A DNA stretch of 64,000 nucleotides. Source: Trichoplax adhaerens (taxonomy: Eukaryota > Placozoa > Uniplacotomia > Trichoplacea > Trichoplacidae). The notes under the pieces were generated by a model. That model was not told the origin of the DNA and made no database searches. It worked only from the letters and a program-made list of their open reading frames with translations. The DNA is taken from contig NW_002060949.1 of assembly GCF_000150275.1 (NCBI RefSeq), forward strand, positions 1,175,836 to 1,239,835. Reading direction: 5' to 3'. This document shows, one piece after another, positions 1 to 13,395 of this stretch; position 1 is the first letter of the stretch, and each line of letters opens with the position of its first letter. The translations under genes were made by a program, and so were the position numbers.

Positions 1-3000
1 GGCTCTTGTGTCTTAACTGAGACGTTAATAGACACAGTTTGCATAGCTTTCGCTCGCGATTCTCCAGTTTTAAGACTGTTATTAGACGAGCTAACAGGCA
101 CTGCCTCAGCAGCACTAGTAGAAGCAATTGGGGCTCTAGCTATATCGAGAGCCGCAGGGTTAACAAATGCAGACTTCTTCACTGACGAATTTGAAATCAT
201 AACTTGTACCGAGCTACTTGACTTATCCTTTGGCGTTCCATCTTCCCGTTTATCCATTACTACACGCTTAGAAGCTCTATCAGCATTTGAAGGTGGTAAA
301 TTTCTCTTAACAGGTAGGCTTGATGACAATCCTTGTGACGCATTCATAGTTTCTGATACGCTAGCCTGTAATACAATAAATCTTCCAGTCATGTAACGAG
401 CTTTAACAAATCGCTCAAAAAAATGTTAACGCGTATGCCTATAAATTGGACAGAAATTTAGAAATATACAGTGACGCCTGAAATTCTATTTCACCTTTTG
501 ATTTCCTAATATTCTCTTTATTTGTGGTCGTACTTGTGGTTTAACTGCTGTCTTTTCGTTTGTTCCTGTCTCAGTTTGGCTTTGCTCTTTCGACACCTTC
601 AACGTAGTTGATGCTCTTATGTTTGAATCGGGTTTGTCAGAGGTTTGAATCTGTTTTGATTGTTCCGTTGTTGTGGGTGGGCATTTTGGTGCTTCTCGTA
701 TTACAGTTCGCTGAGCGTCTTCGACTTTTTGTTCTTCAGCATCGTTTGTACCCTTTTGTGATGGTGTACTTTCATTTAAAGCTTGTTGTTGAATTTGTTG
801 CTTGAGTTTCCCAATTTTACCGTCATACTGAGATTTCAAAACGCCAAGCCTCATCTTTAATTCCACTGCGAATGCGAAAATATATAGTATATTTAATGCT
901 ATTCTTAAATCAATCGCAGTACATCATGGCATTAGCTATATCGATGCGCTTGTACAATTATCTTAGCAGTCAAGACTTGAATTATAACTATAAACTTCAA
1001 TATATACCGATATTTTCTTCCAATGATGAAATTTTATCTTTGTCCGAACTTCGTTCGGTTTTTAGTTGATCAATTTCGCTATTTAGTGTTTCTTTCGTAG
1101 AATTAAACTCTTTTGTTTTCGTTTGAAGTCCTCGTAGGAGCCGTCGATATTTTTCCTCCACAGTGTTTTTTACATTCTCTAATGTAGTGATTTGTTCTTG
1201 CAATTTCTTACGTTCATCGTCCTTGCTTGATACTGACGACGCGTTCTTTGATAATTCATTCTTAAGTTTATTAATTTCTTCATCTTTTTCTGTCAAGGAA
1301 GCATTCTTCTTTGACAGCTCTTCTTTAATCGCAGAAAGTTCAGCAGTTGTCTGTGATATTCCCTGGTAATCATGGGATATTATTTATTAATATTGTCCGT
1401 AAATTCTACAGTAAACATAAAGTTCATTCACCTCATCCCCTTTAGTTTGCTTTTCATCTACTTCTTTCTTTAACTCTTCGTATTGGGTTTTATAACGTCT
1501 AGCCAACTTTCTAACCTACAAAGTAGATGAAAACCAAAAGTTACCCGGTAGCATGATTATTTTCCATTTACCATGAACATTTTGAGAGTACCTGTGCAAT
1601 GGTTTTGCCTTTCTCGCTAATATCATTATTTTTGCTCGCAATTTCAGTTTCTAATGTCTTGATGGACTCGTCCTTCTTAGCAATATCTGATTTCGCAGCA
1701 TTCAGTTGGCTCCTTGCTGAGTTTGCAGTTGTAACTAGCGAAGAGACTTTAGCACTACAACAAAAAGTATTTTGATCATCGCTTTAGCAATATAACAAAC
1801 ATTAATGGCATTGAATGCGACAAGTCGATCGCAGATACGTTAGAATTGCAGTACTTATTTTTTTGAAATTCTTCTTTTAAATTTTCATTCTCCTTCTTTA
1901 AAGCGTCTATGCGGTCTCTGGTAGTAATGAAGCCATCGAATTAAAAATAAAGATTATAATTTTATTTTTAGTTAATCTTTAGTAAATCAAACCAACGTTA
2001 GCTGTTTCATTTCCTCTCGGTCGGCACGTTGTTCTAACAGTTGATTGCTTCTTTTAACCCATTGCTCAATTTCTTTTCCCATTGCAGCTTTCTCTGCGAG
2101 CAGAGTATCCTTTTCAACTTTTAGTGTTCTATTGCTGTCTCGTAATGGTTGTATGTCTTTTTCTAATTGGGATATCTAAACCAATGCAAATCCAGCTTAG
2201 CATAGTATAAAATGATTACTACAGATAACGAATAAAGGATCCTGCAAAAACATCTTACTTTCGCTGTTTGCTGCTTCACTTGCTGTTCCAATTTTTCCTT
2301 CTCGTCACGTAGCAACCTGTTACTTTCATTAAGGAGATTCAGGTTCTCAACCTTCTCCATCAAATTAGTGTATTTAGCGGCCGATTCAATTTGCGATTTT
2401 ATGCGATTTCTCTCCGTAAGTAAATCTGATCTGGCTTCTTCCAGTTGTCTTTCAAGGTAATCACATCGACTCTTAAGCCTTAAATTTTCCGTCATGGTCA
2501 CTTCATATTTTGTTTCAGCAATATTTTTCTCTCGTCGTATAAAACTAGTGAAAGATTGCATATATATATATATTTTTTATATAATCTAACAACAACATCT
2601 AAAATACTATTTGGGTTAATAGAGTAATTTAAATACCAATTTACCGTATAACTTCTAGCAATTCATCTGAAGACTTATCTGAATTGCTGAATGAATCAGA
2701 CGTACTGCCATCAAAGGACGATACTTGACCATGCGAAGCAAGAGTACGTGAACTGATCTGTAGGAATATATATATATCTTGTCATTTTTGATGGTATTAA
2801 TAATTTTTCATTTCTATAACAAAATACAATATTATAATTTATTGAACCTCTTCTATTTGTCTATGTAAGATAGCATTCTGTTCATCTATTTCTTTATATC
2901 TATTTTCTAATTGTTCTATATCTTGCTTTTGTATTCGTAATTGCTCTTCATATGAATTCTGAAATATGATACACAAATTATTACTCAATTAGAAATACAA

Positions 3001-6000
3001 AAATAAGATAAGATTTTAATTTAATAACACTAACAGTATTTGTTTGCAAGGTTTCTTCCGCAATCCTTGCTGTTTCTTCGGATAGACTAACTTTTCCTTG
3101 CAATTCTCGAAGCTATGCAGCAAAAAGGTCAATAGCAGCTTTGTCATCAAACATCTACTCATTGATATCAATAAAATAATACAAATATGTGTTATAAGTA
3201 CCTGTTCTTTAACTGCTATTAATTCTTTAACATTTGCTGCATGTAGAATCATTTCTCGCTCATACTTATCCTGAGCCTGTTAAAGTATTGTAGAATTTAA
3301 TATCAACGTTTATAAATTTACAAGGTTAAAGTCTTATTATTTTACTCTAACCTCTGTTGCTAATTCTGTTTGTGCTTTATAATCATTTAAAGCATTCTGT
3401 TCCGATTTTTTTGCAGCATTCAGTTCCTCTAGAGTCGTTTGCAATTTTTCTTCAGCAGATTGTAAATTTTTTTGCAATTCTTCATTCTTATACAAGAGGG
3501 TAATATGTCATATTAATACTCATATCAATGACCACTTTAAATCTGCAATCAATAAGACAAACCTTTGCGTCAACACTAGTTTCTAATTCACTACACGATT
3601 TCTTCAAGTTTTGTATTTCATCCTCCATCGTTTTCAATTGATCCTTCATCTCGATTTCCCCTAAAAGTTTCATAAATAGCAAACATTTTTATAAAAATGT
3701 AATTATTAATAATAAAAATACAATGCCGCACATACTTGACTTATAACCCTGTAACTCTTCTTCCATAGCTTTCTTAAATTCATTAGAAACCTAACAATTG
3801 AGACAGGAAATATAATAAAATATAAGATAGCCAAAAAAGTATCGATATGAAATGAAACTAGAGACATATCATATGAATATGGAGGCACAATAGTGCGTTA
3901 TAATGCACTAACTTGATTAACATCTTTTAAGGCGTCTTCGTTAGCCGCAGCAATTGCTTTATATTGTTCTATATGAGATTTTGCCTGGATCAGTTGCTCT
4001 TCCAAACCTATTTAACCCGGAGTATTCAAATTAACCAAAGCTATAGTCTATAATTGGAGAGAAGAAAAGTAAATACCTCGGGAACGTGCTAACTCCTTCT
4101 GTAACTCAAACATAAGTTGACGTGAGTTATCCCTATCTTCATTTGGTTGAGATTCCTCAGCATTGTCTGTATCTAAAATTATTGACACATGGAATCAATA
4201 CCAGTTTTAACGTTAATAAGATCAGTTTCTATTATCTATAGTAGTATATAATAAATTACAATTACCGTTGCCATCTCTACCGTGGCGTAGATAGGTATCC
4301 AACCGACTCTCACTTGCTTTGAGCTGGTTCTTAATTTGTTCATTCTAGTATATGAGTCATCAGTAATTCTTACTATTCTTCTCAGTAAGTCTTAAGTTTG
4401 TTATTACAAAGTCGTTATACCGATATCACTATTTAGCTTTTTAACAGTTAAACTGACCTGTTCATTTAATGTATTAACTTGGTATTCAGCCAGCGTCAAT
4501 TTCTCCTTCGTGTTTCGATAATTTTGTCTTTCTGTATCAAGATCTTTTCGAAGATTAGTTATTTGGGCCTATAGTAAAATACAACGTTCTAATATCAACA
4601 ACTGACGATATAAGAAGCATGGTGAGGATAAGAGTAGTACCTCAAAAAATTCAGCACGGCTTAGGAAGTCACTTTTTTCAACATTTAGTTTATCTTTCAA
4701 TGTACTAATTTCACTTTGTAAAGTTTCAATCTGATTCTTTAGCTTAGACTTTATTTCGTACTCGGAGCTTTCGAAATTATTCTGAAAAAATTTTAATACA
4801 TTTTACTATATTGTACCACATTAACAGGTGAGATCTAAATCTGCTTATAGAATCAGGTTATCTTACTTGAATAGCTTGTAGATTAGCAAGGAGAAGGCCC
4901 TTTGTTTTTTGATCTTGAAGTAGTGACTGGTTTTGCAGCAGCAGACGATTTTCAGACGACTTATACAGGTCGCGTTCTCTTTCTAAACTCTGACTTTCAG
5001 CTTCTAATCTAGCATATCGTTCACGAAGTGTCGAAAGTTGCTATACGTATTGGATGAATTCAATATGTATCACATATCTGGTAATCAATATTAAAATGGG
5101 CCAATTCTAACTAAGTATACCTGTCTTTGAGCTTCGTCTGCTACCTGCATCTTTTGGAGGGATGAGGAATATCTTTGACTACTCTCACGTACATGCTCAA
5201 TCTCTTTCTTGTAAACATCTATTTGCGATACAGTCATCTGAAGTTTCTCCGCAGAATAGAGGATATCAGATTTTAATTTGTTATTTTCCATTCTAAATTC
5301 AGATGCTTCCTTGCGAAAATTTTCCATTTGATCTCCTATAATCCTAGAAAAAGTGCAGAACCCCATTTTTGTGGTCAACAAAATTTTTAAGTGGCTTGAT
5401 ATTATCAATAACAAGTTGTTCGTATACTTGTCATTTTTTTCCTTGTTTTCTTTGTATTTCTTAAATTCCTCTTGTAATTCTAGTAGTGCATTTAAATGAG
5501 AGGAACTATCTTCCTTATCAATAGTGGTTGATTTTTCCATGCTTTCTTGGGACTTATTTGGAGTATCACGTTCCTGAAGTACTTTATACATATCACGCTG
5601 GCGTGTAATTGCTTCAGTTATTTGCAACTGCTGCAATCTAGTCTGCTCCATGTCTTGTACACGTTTTAAAGCATCTTCTAGTCGACTTCTTAGTTCTTTC
5701 CTAGAATCTGATTCTATCTGTTCCTCCTTTTCCTCGAGTTTCTTACTGAGATCGCGTACGACAGCAAGCAATTTTTGATTTTGAGCTTGAAGTTCCTCTA
5801 TGTTTCTATATAGCAAAATTATTCGTAAATATACATCAAAGAATATTATATAGTTTTAGAAAGACAATGTAATAGATTGGGGGTATACGTTAACACGATA
5901 AATAAACTTGCCGGAATATCACAAGATGTCCAGAGATAACTGCAGATGAACTAGAAACTTCAGTGTCTTGCAAGTTGTCCTCTATCAGAGTCACTTGCAT

Positions 6001-9000
6001 AGATGAATCCTTTGCGATGCTTTCTTTTAATAACGTTTGAACTTGTTGACTCAAATCGATTATTTGTGCTTTTAATCGTTTATTTTCACTTTTAAGTTCT
6101 TCACTGATAGCCAACACTTCTTCGATATTTTCCCGTAAATTTCCATTTTCCTATACATTACGATTTAAATTATAGAGTATTGTATATAACCATATCAATA
6201 ATTTTCTTTTTTAAGTAGTTAATGACTTACCTTAACAGCATCGTTTAATTTGGATTTCAACGATTCGATCGAAAGTAGACTTTCTTCGTAATTCTTCTTT
6301 TGTTGATAAAGCAATGGGGCTCTTTCTTCGATTTCCTAAATCCGAATTATTTCATGATTGTCACAAACGTTAAGCATAATAAAATTTAAATTTGTTATTG
6401 CCTTCGATATATTCAACACTACTTACAGCTAGAATTTGATTCAAGTACTGTTTCAATCTTGTAGTTTCATCTTTTTCCAGTTGCAATGCTTCAGCCGTCT
6501 CTACATATTTAGTATAAATCTAGTGTGGTAAGCAAAAGTAGTTAATAAAATGCTTATTATAAAACCTGGACTTGATTTACTTATTTTTTTTTTGCGGTAC
6601 GATTAATTTCAATCTAGAGTAAACCTCAGTTAGCGTCATTCCCGATTTCATAAAAGCACCGGTAGCTGCTGCTGTTGGTGAAATTTTTGACATAATCCCA
6701 GCTGTGGTATCGGAATCATCTAAATTTAACGTACAAATAGGAAAGCTATATTTACTTAAGTGAATATTAAATTGTGCTAGAATACAAAACATATAGAATG
6801 GCTTTAAATCTGTGACCTCGACTTCTTGCTGCCGATAAAAGATCATTTGCGTTGTTTAGCTCATTTTGCTGTTTTTGGACAGTATCCTCTAAATGGTTTT
6901 ATAAAAAAGGTTGTAATTATTTTATGAAGATTTATTAATGAATTAGAATCATCTCTAAATATTTATTGCACAGCAATCAACTAACTATAAATTGATGTCA
7001 AACCTAGAAGTTTGGTTTTCGATTCTAGGGATTTAATCAATTCCTCGTTGTGGCTTTCACTTTCTGCCAATGCTAATAAAGTATTGTGCATATTTAATTA
7101 AAAAACAAACATGAATAGCTTCTACTCTAATAAGTATACACTGTAGCTAAGAAAATATTTAGGTTCAATCTATCAACACTTATTTTACGATCATTACTAA
7201 CAAATTTGTGTATTTTTTAATTGATCGTGTAACTCTTCCACAGCTTTTGCTAATTCTTGAACTCTAAATTCTGATGCTTCACTCGCAGTCTAGGCATTAA
7301 ATTGTGTAAAAGGTAATAGGAGATTAACGTATGAAAGTAAAACTGACGTACAAATTAGTTTACCGAACCTTATATAAATCAGCTAATTTCCTTTGAGAAC
7401 TTAGCTCCGACGTAATTTGACCTTCAAAAGTATTTCTTTCATCTTGTACCTAATATAAGAAACAAGAAAATGAATTTTATACTTAAACACGCTGCTTGAG
7501 CAAGAACTTAGACATTACTTTTTTATTGTATCTTGAAATAACTACATGATTGAAAGATTGATAGTGAAAGAATGAGAGACAATCCAAAAAAGTTGTAGAC
7601 GTTTTAAGCTAAGACGTATTACCTCTTTTAGTTTACCCAGTAAAGTATCAATTTTATTCTGTTGATCATCGCCAGACTTCTCCAACAATGTTTTACTGCT
7701 TCGGAGGTGCTCCGCCTTTTATTTTTACCGGAAGTCGTAAATATTGTATAAGATATTAGGTAGAGATATTGCAATTTACGAGCAATAAAATCTTACTTCT
7801 AGGCGAAGCGATTCCAATTCATTAGTAACGATGAGAAGTTCAGACGACTATCAGAGACGAAAATCATATTTTCATTAATTTAATTTGAAGGAAAAATAAT
7901 ATTTAATCGTGATAGCAGCTATACAAAGCAAAAGAATGATTTTTAATTAATTGTATCTACCTTTTCTTTCCTGTATATATTGAATTCTTCCATTATTTTC
8001 TCATTTTGGGCTTTTAACCATTCTCCATGAGAGGATATTAACTGCTTTTCTTGCTCTAGACGTTGTTCCCGAAGCTACAATATTTATATCAAATATTTTA
8101 TCGATCACAGATTCAACATTACAAAATAAATTTATTGACGTGTAGGATAGTGGTAAGCATATATGAAAATTTCATCATATAAATAGAATACGTAAGCAAA
8201 ATAATAAAAGGTAAATGTATTTTTCTACCTTCCATGTTGTTTCAGTACTTTCAAGCTCATCAATTCGTGCCTGAAAGATCGTTGTAATATATTAATGCTG
8301 TAATGAATTGCTGACCTTTTTCGATAGATATGGTTTAGCAGAAAGAAGACAAGTATACAACTAAAACCAGATATGGACCTTACCTTGGATGTGGCGGTAT
8401 TACTGTTAGTATCGGACAATTTCTCAACTAATTTTTCTAATTCATCTACGTTCGATATGACATGGTTAAAATAACTGTATTCACCAAAAAACTTGTATTA
8501 AAGTAAATTAATTGATTACCTTGCAATTGGGAAATTGTCTTATCACGATTATTAATTATATCTAATAAATCGTTCTTCTCTTCATTTAATTTTTCAACGA
8601 GCCGGTTATGATCGGACTGCATGTTATTAAATCATATTATAGTCAGCATTTTATACTATCAAATATCAAAAATTTTCAATTATACCTCGTTATTTACAAA
8701 TTGATCAATGCGAGTTTGTAATTGACGAATCTGATCATTCTTATCGTTGAGAGTATTGCCTGAGGGATCCAACAGATAAAAAACAAGTTAGAATTTCATT
8801 ACTAGGTAGACTGTACAATATCGATGCAGTAATTAATAATTTTTAATCATCGTCGTAACATAAACGTGAATATTTTGCTCTCTGTAGTGTAGGACGTTTA
8901 ATTTTAATTAAAAAATTTCTAGTATGTAAAATAAAGAGTTTTCATTGATAGTACAATTACAGTATTAGCACCTTTCTATTTTCGATAATAACTTTAGACA

Positions 9001-10591
9001 GATACAATATTGTATATGCACAATGCAAGTCATACTTTACAAGAAGGGATAGTTATCTCATGATAGATTTAGATAGTAAGGAAATAGATTGATCGCAATA
9101 TTACAACTTTTTATTTAAAGGTGTGCAGTGCACACTGTGTAGTTACTCGTGCTATTCTAGCAGAAGCTTCATCTCATATAGAGTAAAATTTGACTAAAAA
9201 CCGAATATTTTAGCATTAACACGTGAATATATAGTAATTCCTTGGCACGCTCACCGTTGTCTTCTATATCCTTTGAAAGTTGATCGTTATATTTTTCTTG
9301 TTTTTCGATCTTAGCCCGAGAGGCTAACAGTTCATGTTCAATTTCATGTAATCGATTTTCTATTGAAGACGAGAATACGGAGAAGAAGAAATGTTGCTAT
9401 TACTATTAGGGTTTAGTAATATCGTTATTTATCCAAAAATATGAATATAGAGTATTGATATCATATCAATGCAAGTTTGTGCCACGTTAGTTGAGTCTGA
9501 TTCATTTAGAACTATGTAGCACAATTGAATTACTGTCTATTACTATGCGATAAAGTAATCTGACTAAATGGCATCATCATGGAGTGGATAATTAGAACTG
9601 AAGATAGTATAGTTGTAACTAGCTCCGATTGAGTAAAGACTTGCAAATGCACGCTTGTTTCTGTACAATACTCAAGTTTGTCAGTATGCAAGCGTAGCAA
9701 CGTTTTTGAGGTTGCACGACAATGTAAACGCTCGTTAGCATCGGTGAAATACTCCAATGCCTATTATGAGAATATTTGATTGGAATTGTACAACTATCAA
9801 TAAGTGTATGCTTTCACTGATTGGTTATAAGCTTGAGATATGGATGAACTATCCAGTGCTTGTTGAAAGAATTTACAGTGCAAGTGCTAGCTTCAACGTG
9901 ACACACATCGTCTGTATAAGAGATTGATTATTCATTGATTGAATGTATTTATGGACAAGCCTGATACAATAGTAGCAGAATAACTGCATCCTACATTGCC
10001 AATTGAACGTTCTATTTGCAAAAATAGGCATAGTTTTAGTGATTTCTTTTACTGTGGTAATATTCTGTCTATTCAATCCTGGTAGACTATATGATGAAGA
10101 AGGGTAAGCCATCGGTGGGGGTAATACGCGCATGGTTGTCCTCTCGATTGCCGACTAGAGTTGAGTTAAGTTGTACATATTTGGCTTTATTTTAGTACAG
10201 TTAATCAATAAATAAGTCAAGTTTTAATGCGTTCAAGACTTGTTGATAGATCTATCTATATATGTCTATGTAGATACTATTAGTCATTCATGATTATTTG
10301 GATTGAAAATGATTGATAATGTTGTTTGTTAACATGACCAACATTGCACTGCATCTTATTTTTTAGTGCAAACGGAACTACTTGGGATACTGCATTACCT
10401 GCATTGAAGGAAGTCCTTTCATTTTCAGCTTGTAAATGCTCTTTTTCGTTCAACCATAACTGATTCTTTCGCTCTTGATTTTGAATATAGAATTCGATGT
10501 TAGAAATGACTTTCCTAGCCAATTGACTTTGTTGGATGAAAGTATCCAACTCTTCTTGATTTAATTGAATGACACTCTTTACATCCGTCAT
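1..10591 (-). CDS. TPR: Nucleoprotein TPR, nuclear-pore basket coiled-coil protein (3' end beyond window)
   Basis: TPR forms the filaments of the nuclear basket and takes part in mRNA export and mitotic checkpoint control. The gene has several dozen short exons, nearly all heptad-rich coiled coil. Diagnostic stretches match human TPR in order: REQRLEQEKQLI (about 8060), NANDLLSAA (about 6850), then SPTAAA and GMTLTEVYS (about 6690-6620), EVSSSSAVISGHLV (about 5950), YRNIEELQAQNQKLL (about 5800), FIRREKNIAETKYEV (about 2540), RRYKTQYEELKKE (about 1480) and LKSQYDGKIGKL (about 830). Exons 495-865 and 1-365 join in phase and give the S/T-rich, non-coiled C-terminal tail, which leaves the window. 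The start is the ATG at 10591, opening a helical exon (MTDVKSVIQLNQEELDTF) like the TPR N-terminus; the exon 1-2 splice (near 10390 to 9760) is the least certain. The gene is divergent from ROCK. Confidence 0.93.
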
Positions 10592-11093
10592 TTTTCAGCT
10601 CAATTTTGGAAAGGCCTAGTTGGAGCTATCAAGCGGTACTTCCACTCTTACTACTTTTTATGTCCAACTGCAATAGCGATGTTGGCTGAGAAAGATTTCT
10701 CTGTATTGCGTGGAAACAACTGCCAATAGAACTGAATGCGTTAATGATATAATTGCAATGGCGTAAGAAGATTAGTCAAGGAAGAGGACGCAGGAGATCC
10801 CTTGGTGCTACAACATGAGCGCAGTTAGGAGTGGAGAGTGGAGCGCCGTTTTTCAATTCAATTGACTGTTTTCAAATGTGCAAGGCGAAATGGTGGCCCC
10901 TGGACACAGGCCATACTGGACGTAGTAAGCAGGCAAAGGGATTGAGAGGCAAGATAGCTGATTAGCGATGAGCTAGCGTGAAGTAAGAGGTCCACAATAC
11001 TGATACTGTAGCGCTCAACTGTCTTCAACCGTACACTTGGATATTTGTCTCTCTATGGCGCAGACCTCAACGTGTGAGCTGATGTTGACATCC

Positions 11094-13190
11094 AGTAGAG
11101 TACAGTGTACACATCCCGTACTGTACACTGTAGACTACAGTGTACAGTGTACAGTACAAGATGGGATACAGTAGATACAGTACTGTACAGAGGCTGATAC
11201 TGATACTGAGACAGTACAGTACAACATTGGGTATACAGTACTGTACGTGTACAGTACAGTACACTACAGTACTGTACTGTAGTCTAGCGATGAGCGTACT
11301 GTACAGTGTCCAGTACAATATGAGATACAGTACAGTACAGTACAGAGACTGATACTGATACTGAGACAGTACTGTACACTGTACAGTACAGTACAACAGG
11401 TTTGGAATTTTTTCCTAAAATAGATTTTCGATTTTACCCGACAGAAAAGGACAGAAAGGGGGGCGCCAAAGGGCTGCTTTTTGCAGCGATCGTAGTACAA
11501 TATTGACTTACTGTACTGTATTGACGTACAGTATAGTACAGCACGCGATGCTCCGTATACTTTTTTATCTGTATGGCGGTGGCCGGTGACTACGGCATAC
11601 ATAGAGGTAGAGGTTTTTTTCTGTTTTACCTGTCAGGCCATATACTGTACGTAATACTGGAAGCATACAGCTACCAAGATATTTTCTCTAGCAAGTCGCT
11701 CGCTGTACAGTACAGTACAGTAGAGGTAGAAAAATGATAGAAAGACTCAGTACAGTGTCTACAGTAGTAGAGTAGAGTAAAGTACAGTACTGTACACTGT
11801 AGTCTGTTGAACAACAGTACTGTACACTGTACAGTAGAAGCCAAAAAGAAAAAATGATAGAAAGACTGTACAGTACAGTACAATACAGTTTACCGTACAC
11901 TACAGTACAGTACTGTACAGTACTGTGCTGTCAAAAACTGAACGGACTGTACGGTATTGTAAAACCTCCTTACGCAGTACAGTACAGTGTACAGTGTACA
12001 GTACACCCTATTTACAGTACTGTACAGTACAGTACAGTACAGTACTGTATGGCATGTACTGTACGGTACTGTAAAACCTTTTACGCAGTACAGGACAGTA
12101 TGTACAGTACTGTATGTAATATATTCTGTTGTATGCAGAGACGTACAACTCACAGTCAAGAAAACTATGTTTATTGAAGAAAGACAGAGAGGATAACAAG
12201 AGAGAGACGAGGTATAATCACTACTACCGTTAGCAAGAGATGCGCTCATTTATATAGCGATCTCTGAGCCTGTTGACAGGTAAATAGTATAGCGTAAACA
12301 GGTTAGATCTTTGAGATCTATAAGGTACTGTAGTTAGCCAATACATGTTACACTGTACACCCTATCTACAGTACATTCTACAGTACAGTACTGTACTGTA
12401 CGGTACTGTACAGTATAGCATGTACTGTACTGTACAGTACTGTACTGTACTGTACTGTACGGTACTGTAAAACCTCCTTACGCAGTACAGTACTGTACTG
12501 TACTGTACATTACAGTACAGTACACCCTATGTACCGTACAGTACTGTACGTACTGTACTGTATGGCATGTACTGTACAGTACGGGACTGTAAAACCTTAA
12601 GCAGTACTGTACAAGTATAGTACAGTACACCCTATCTACAGTACAGTACAGTACAGTACTGTACTGCAAAACCTCCTTACGTAGTACGTACAGTACTGTA
12701 CACCCTATCTACAGTACAGTACGTACAGTACGTACTGTATGGCTTGTACTGTACTGTACGAGACTGTAAAACGGTACTAAAACCCCCTTATGCAGTACAG
12801 TGCACAGTGTACAGTACTATAAAACCTCCTTACGTAGTACTGTACAGTACAGTACAAGTACACCCTACCTACAGTACTGTACGTACAGCACGTACTGTAT
12901 GGCTTGTACTGTACTGTACGAGACTGTAAAACGGTACTAAAACCCCCTCATGCAGTACAGTGCACAGTGTACAGTACTGTACGTACTGTACGGTACGGTA
13001 CTGTAAAACCTCCTTACGTAGTACTGTACAGTACAGTACAAGTACACCCTATCTACAGTACGTACAGTACGTACAGTACTGTATGGCTTGTACTGTACTG
13101 TACGAGACTGTAAAACGGTACTAAAACCCCCTTATGCAGTACAGTGCACAGTGTACAGTACTGTACGTACTGTACGGTACGGTAATACCC
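11094..13190. repeat. Large GTAC-A/T pentamer array (satellite-like)
   Basis: The sequence is dominated by GTAC separated by a single A or T (GTACAGTACTGTAC and so on), sometimes with no spacer (GTACGTAC) or with an extra G. Because GTAC is its own reverse complement and A/T spacers swap on the other strand, both strands look alike and either could fold into long hairpins. Blocks of dense repeat (11094-11396, 11500-11545, 11700-12130, 12345-13190) are separated by short unique stretches. From about 11930 onward a higher-order unit appears, with conserved linkers CTGTAAAACCTCCTTACG, ACACCCTATCTACAG and TATGGC(A/T)TGTACTG. All reading frames through it give only Y/C/T/V/Q-rich low complexity, so it is not coding. 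Confidence 0.95.
11930..13190. repeat. Higher-order tandem repeat inside the GTAC array
   Basis: A composite unit recurs: a TATGGC-A/T-TGTACTG block, an ACTGTAAAAC block (some copies carrying a further GGTACTAAAACCCCC segment), a CAGTACAGTGCACAGTG or equivalent GTAC run, then ACACCCTATCTACAG. The TATGGC block occurs at about 12047, 12562, 12739, 12899 and 13083. The last three are spaced 160 and 184 bp and are nearly identical, indicating recent tandem amplification at the ROCK-proximal end. Earlier copies are more diverged. Confidence 0.8.
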
Positions 13191-13395
13191 CCCTCCGGGC
13201 CTCCGCTCAAGTTGCAGCAGTAGAGGGTTACCAGCAGATGACTGAGTGGAAAACCACCACCACCATTGACAGGCTGTACCCTACTGGTCGGTCGTGTTCC
13301 GCTACTCCGTCTACAGTACAACGGTGACAGGCGATAGCACACTAGCCGGTACCACCCCTTCACCCCCCGTTCCCCTTGTCGCCATATTACAGTAC
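13191..13395. other. GC-rich block bordering the GTAC array, origin unknown
   Basis: About 200 bp directly after the array is clearly more GC-rich than the surrounding DNA, with runs of C at 13187-13193 and again near 13354-13373. An open frame exists on the minus strand, but its product (proline/glycine/arginine-rich) resembles nothing I know. It could be part of the amplified element or an old transposon fragment. No function is assigned. Confidence 0.35.

Noticed and set aside
9873-10133. Pro/Ser-rich open frame between TPR exons 1 and 2
   Set aside because: No resemblance to TPR, and exon 1 to exon 2 can be joined in phase without it; left as intron.
11094-13190. CRISPR-like array
   Set aside because: No constant-length repeats with unique spacers; the structure is a pentamer satellite in a eukaryotic genome.
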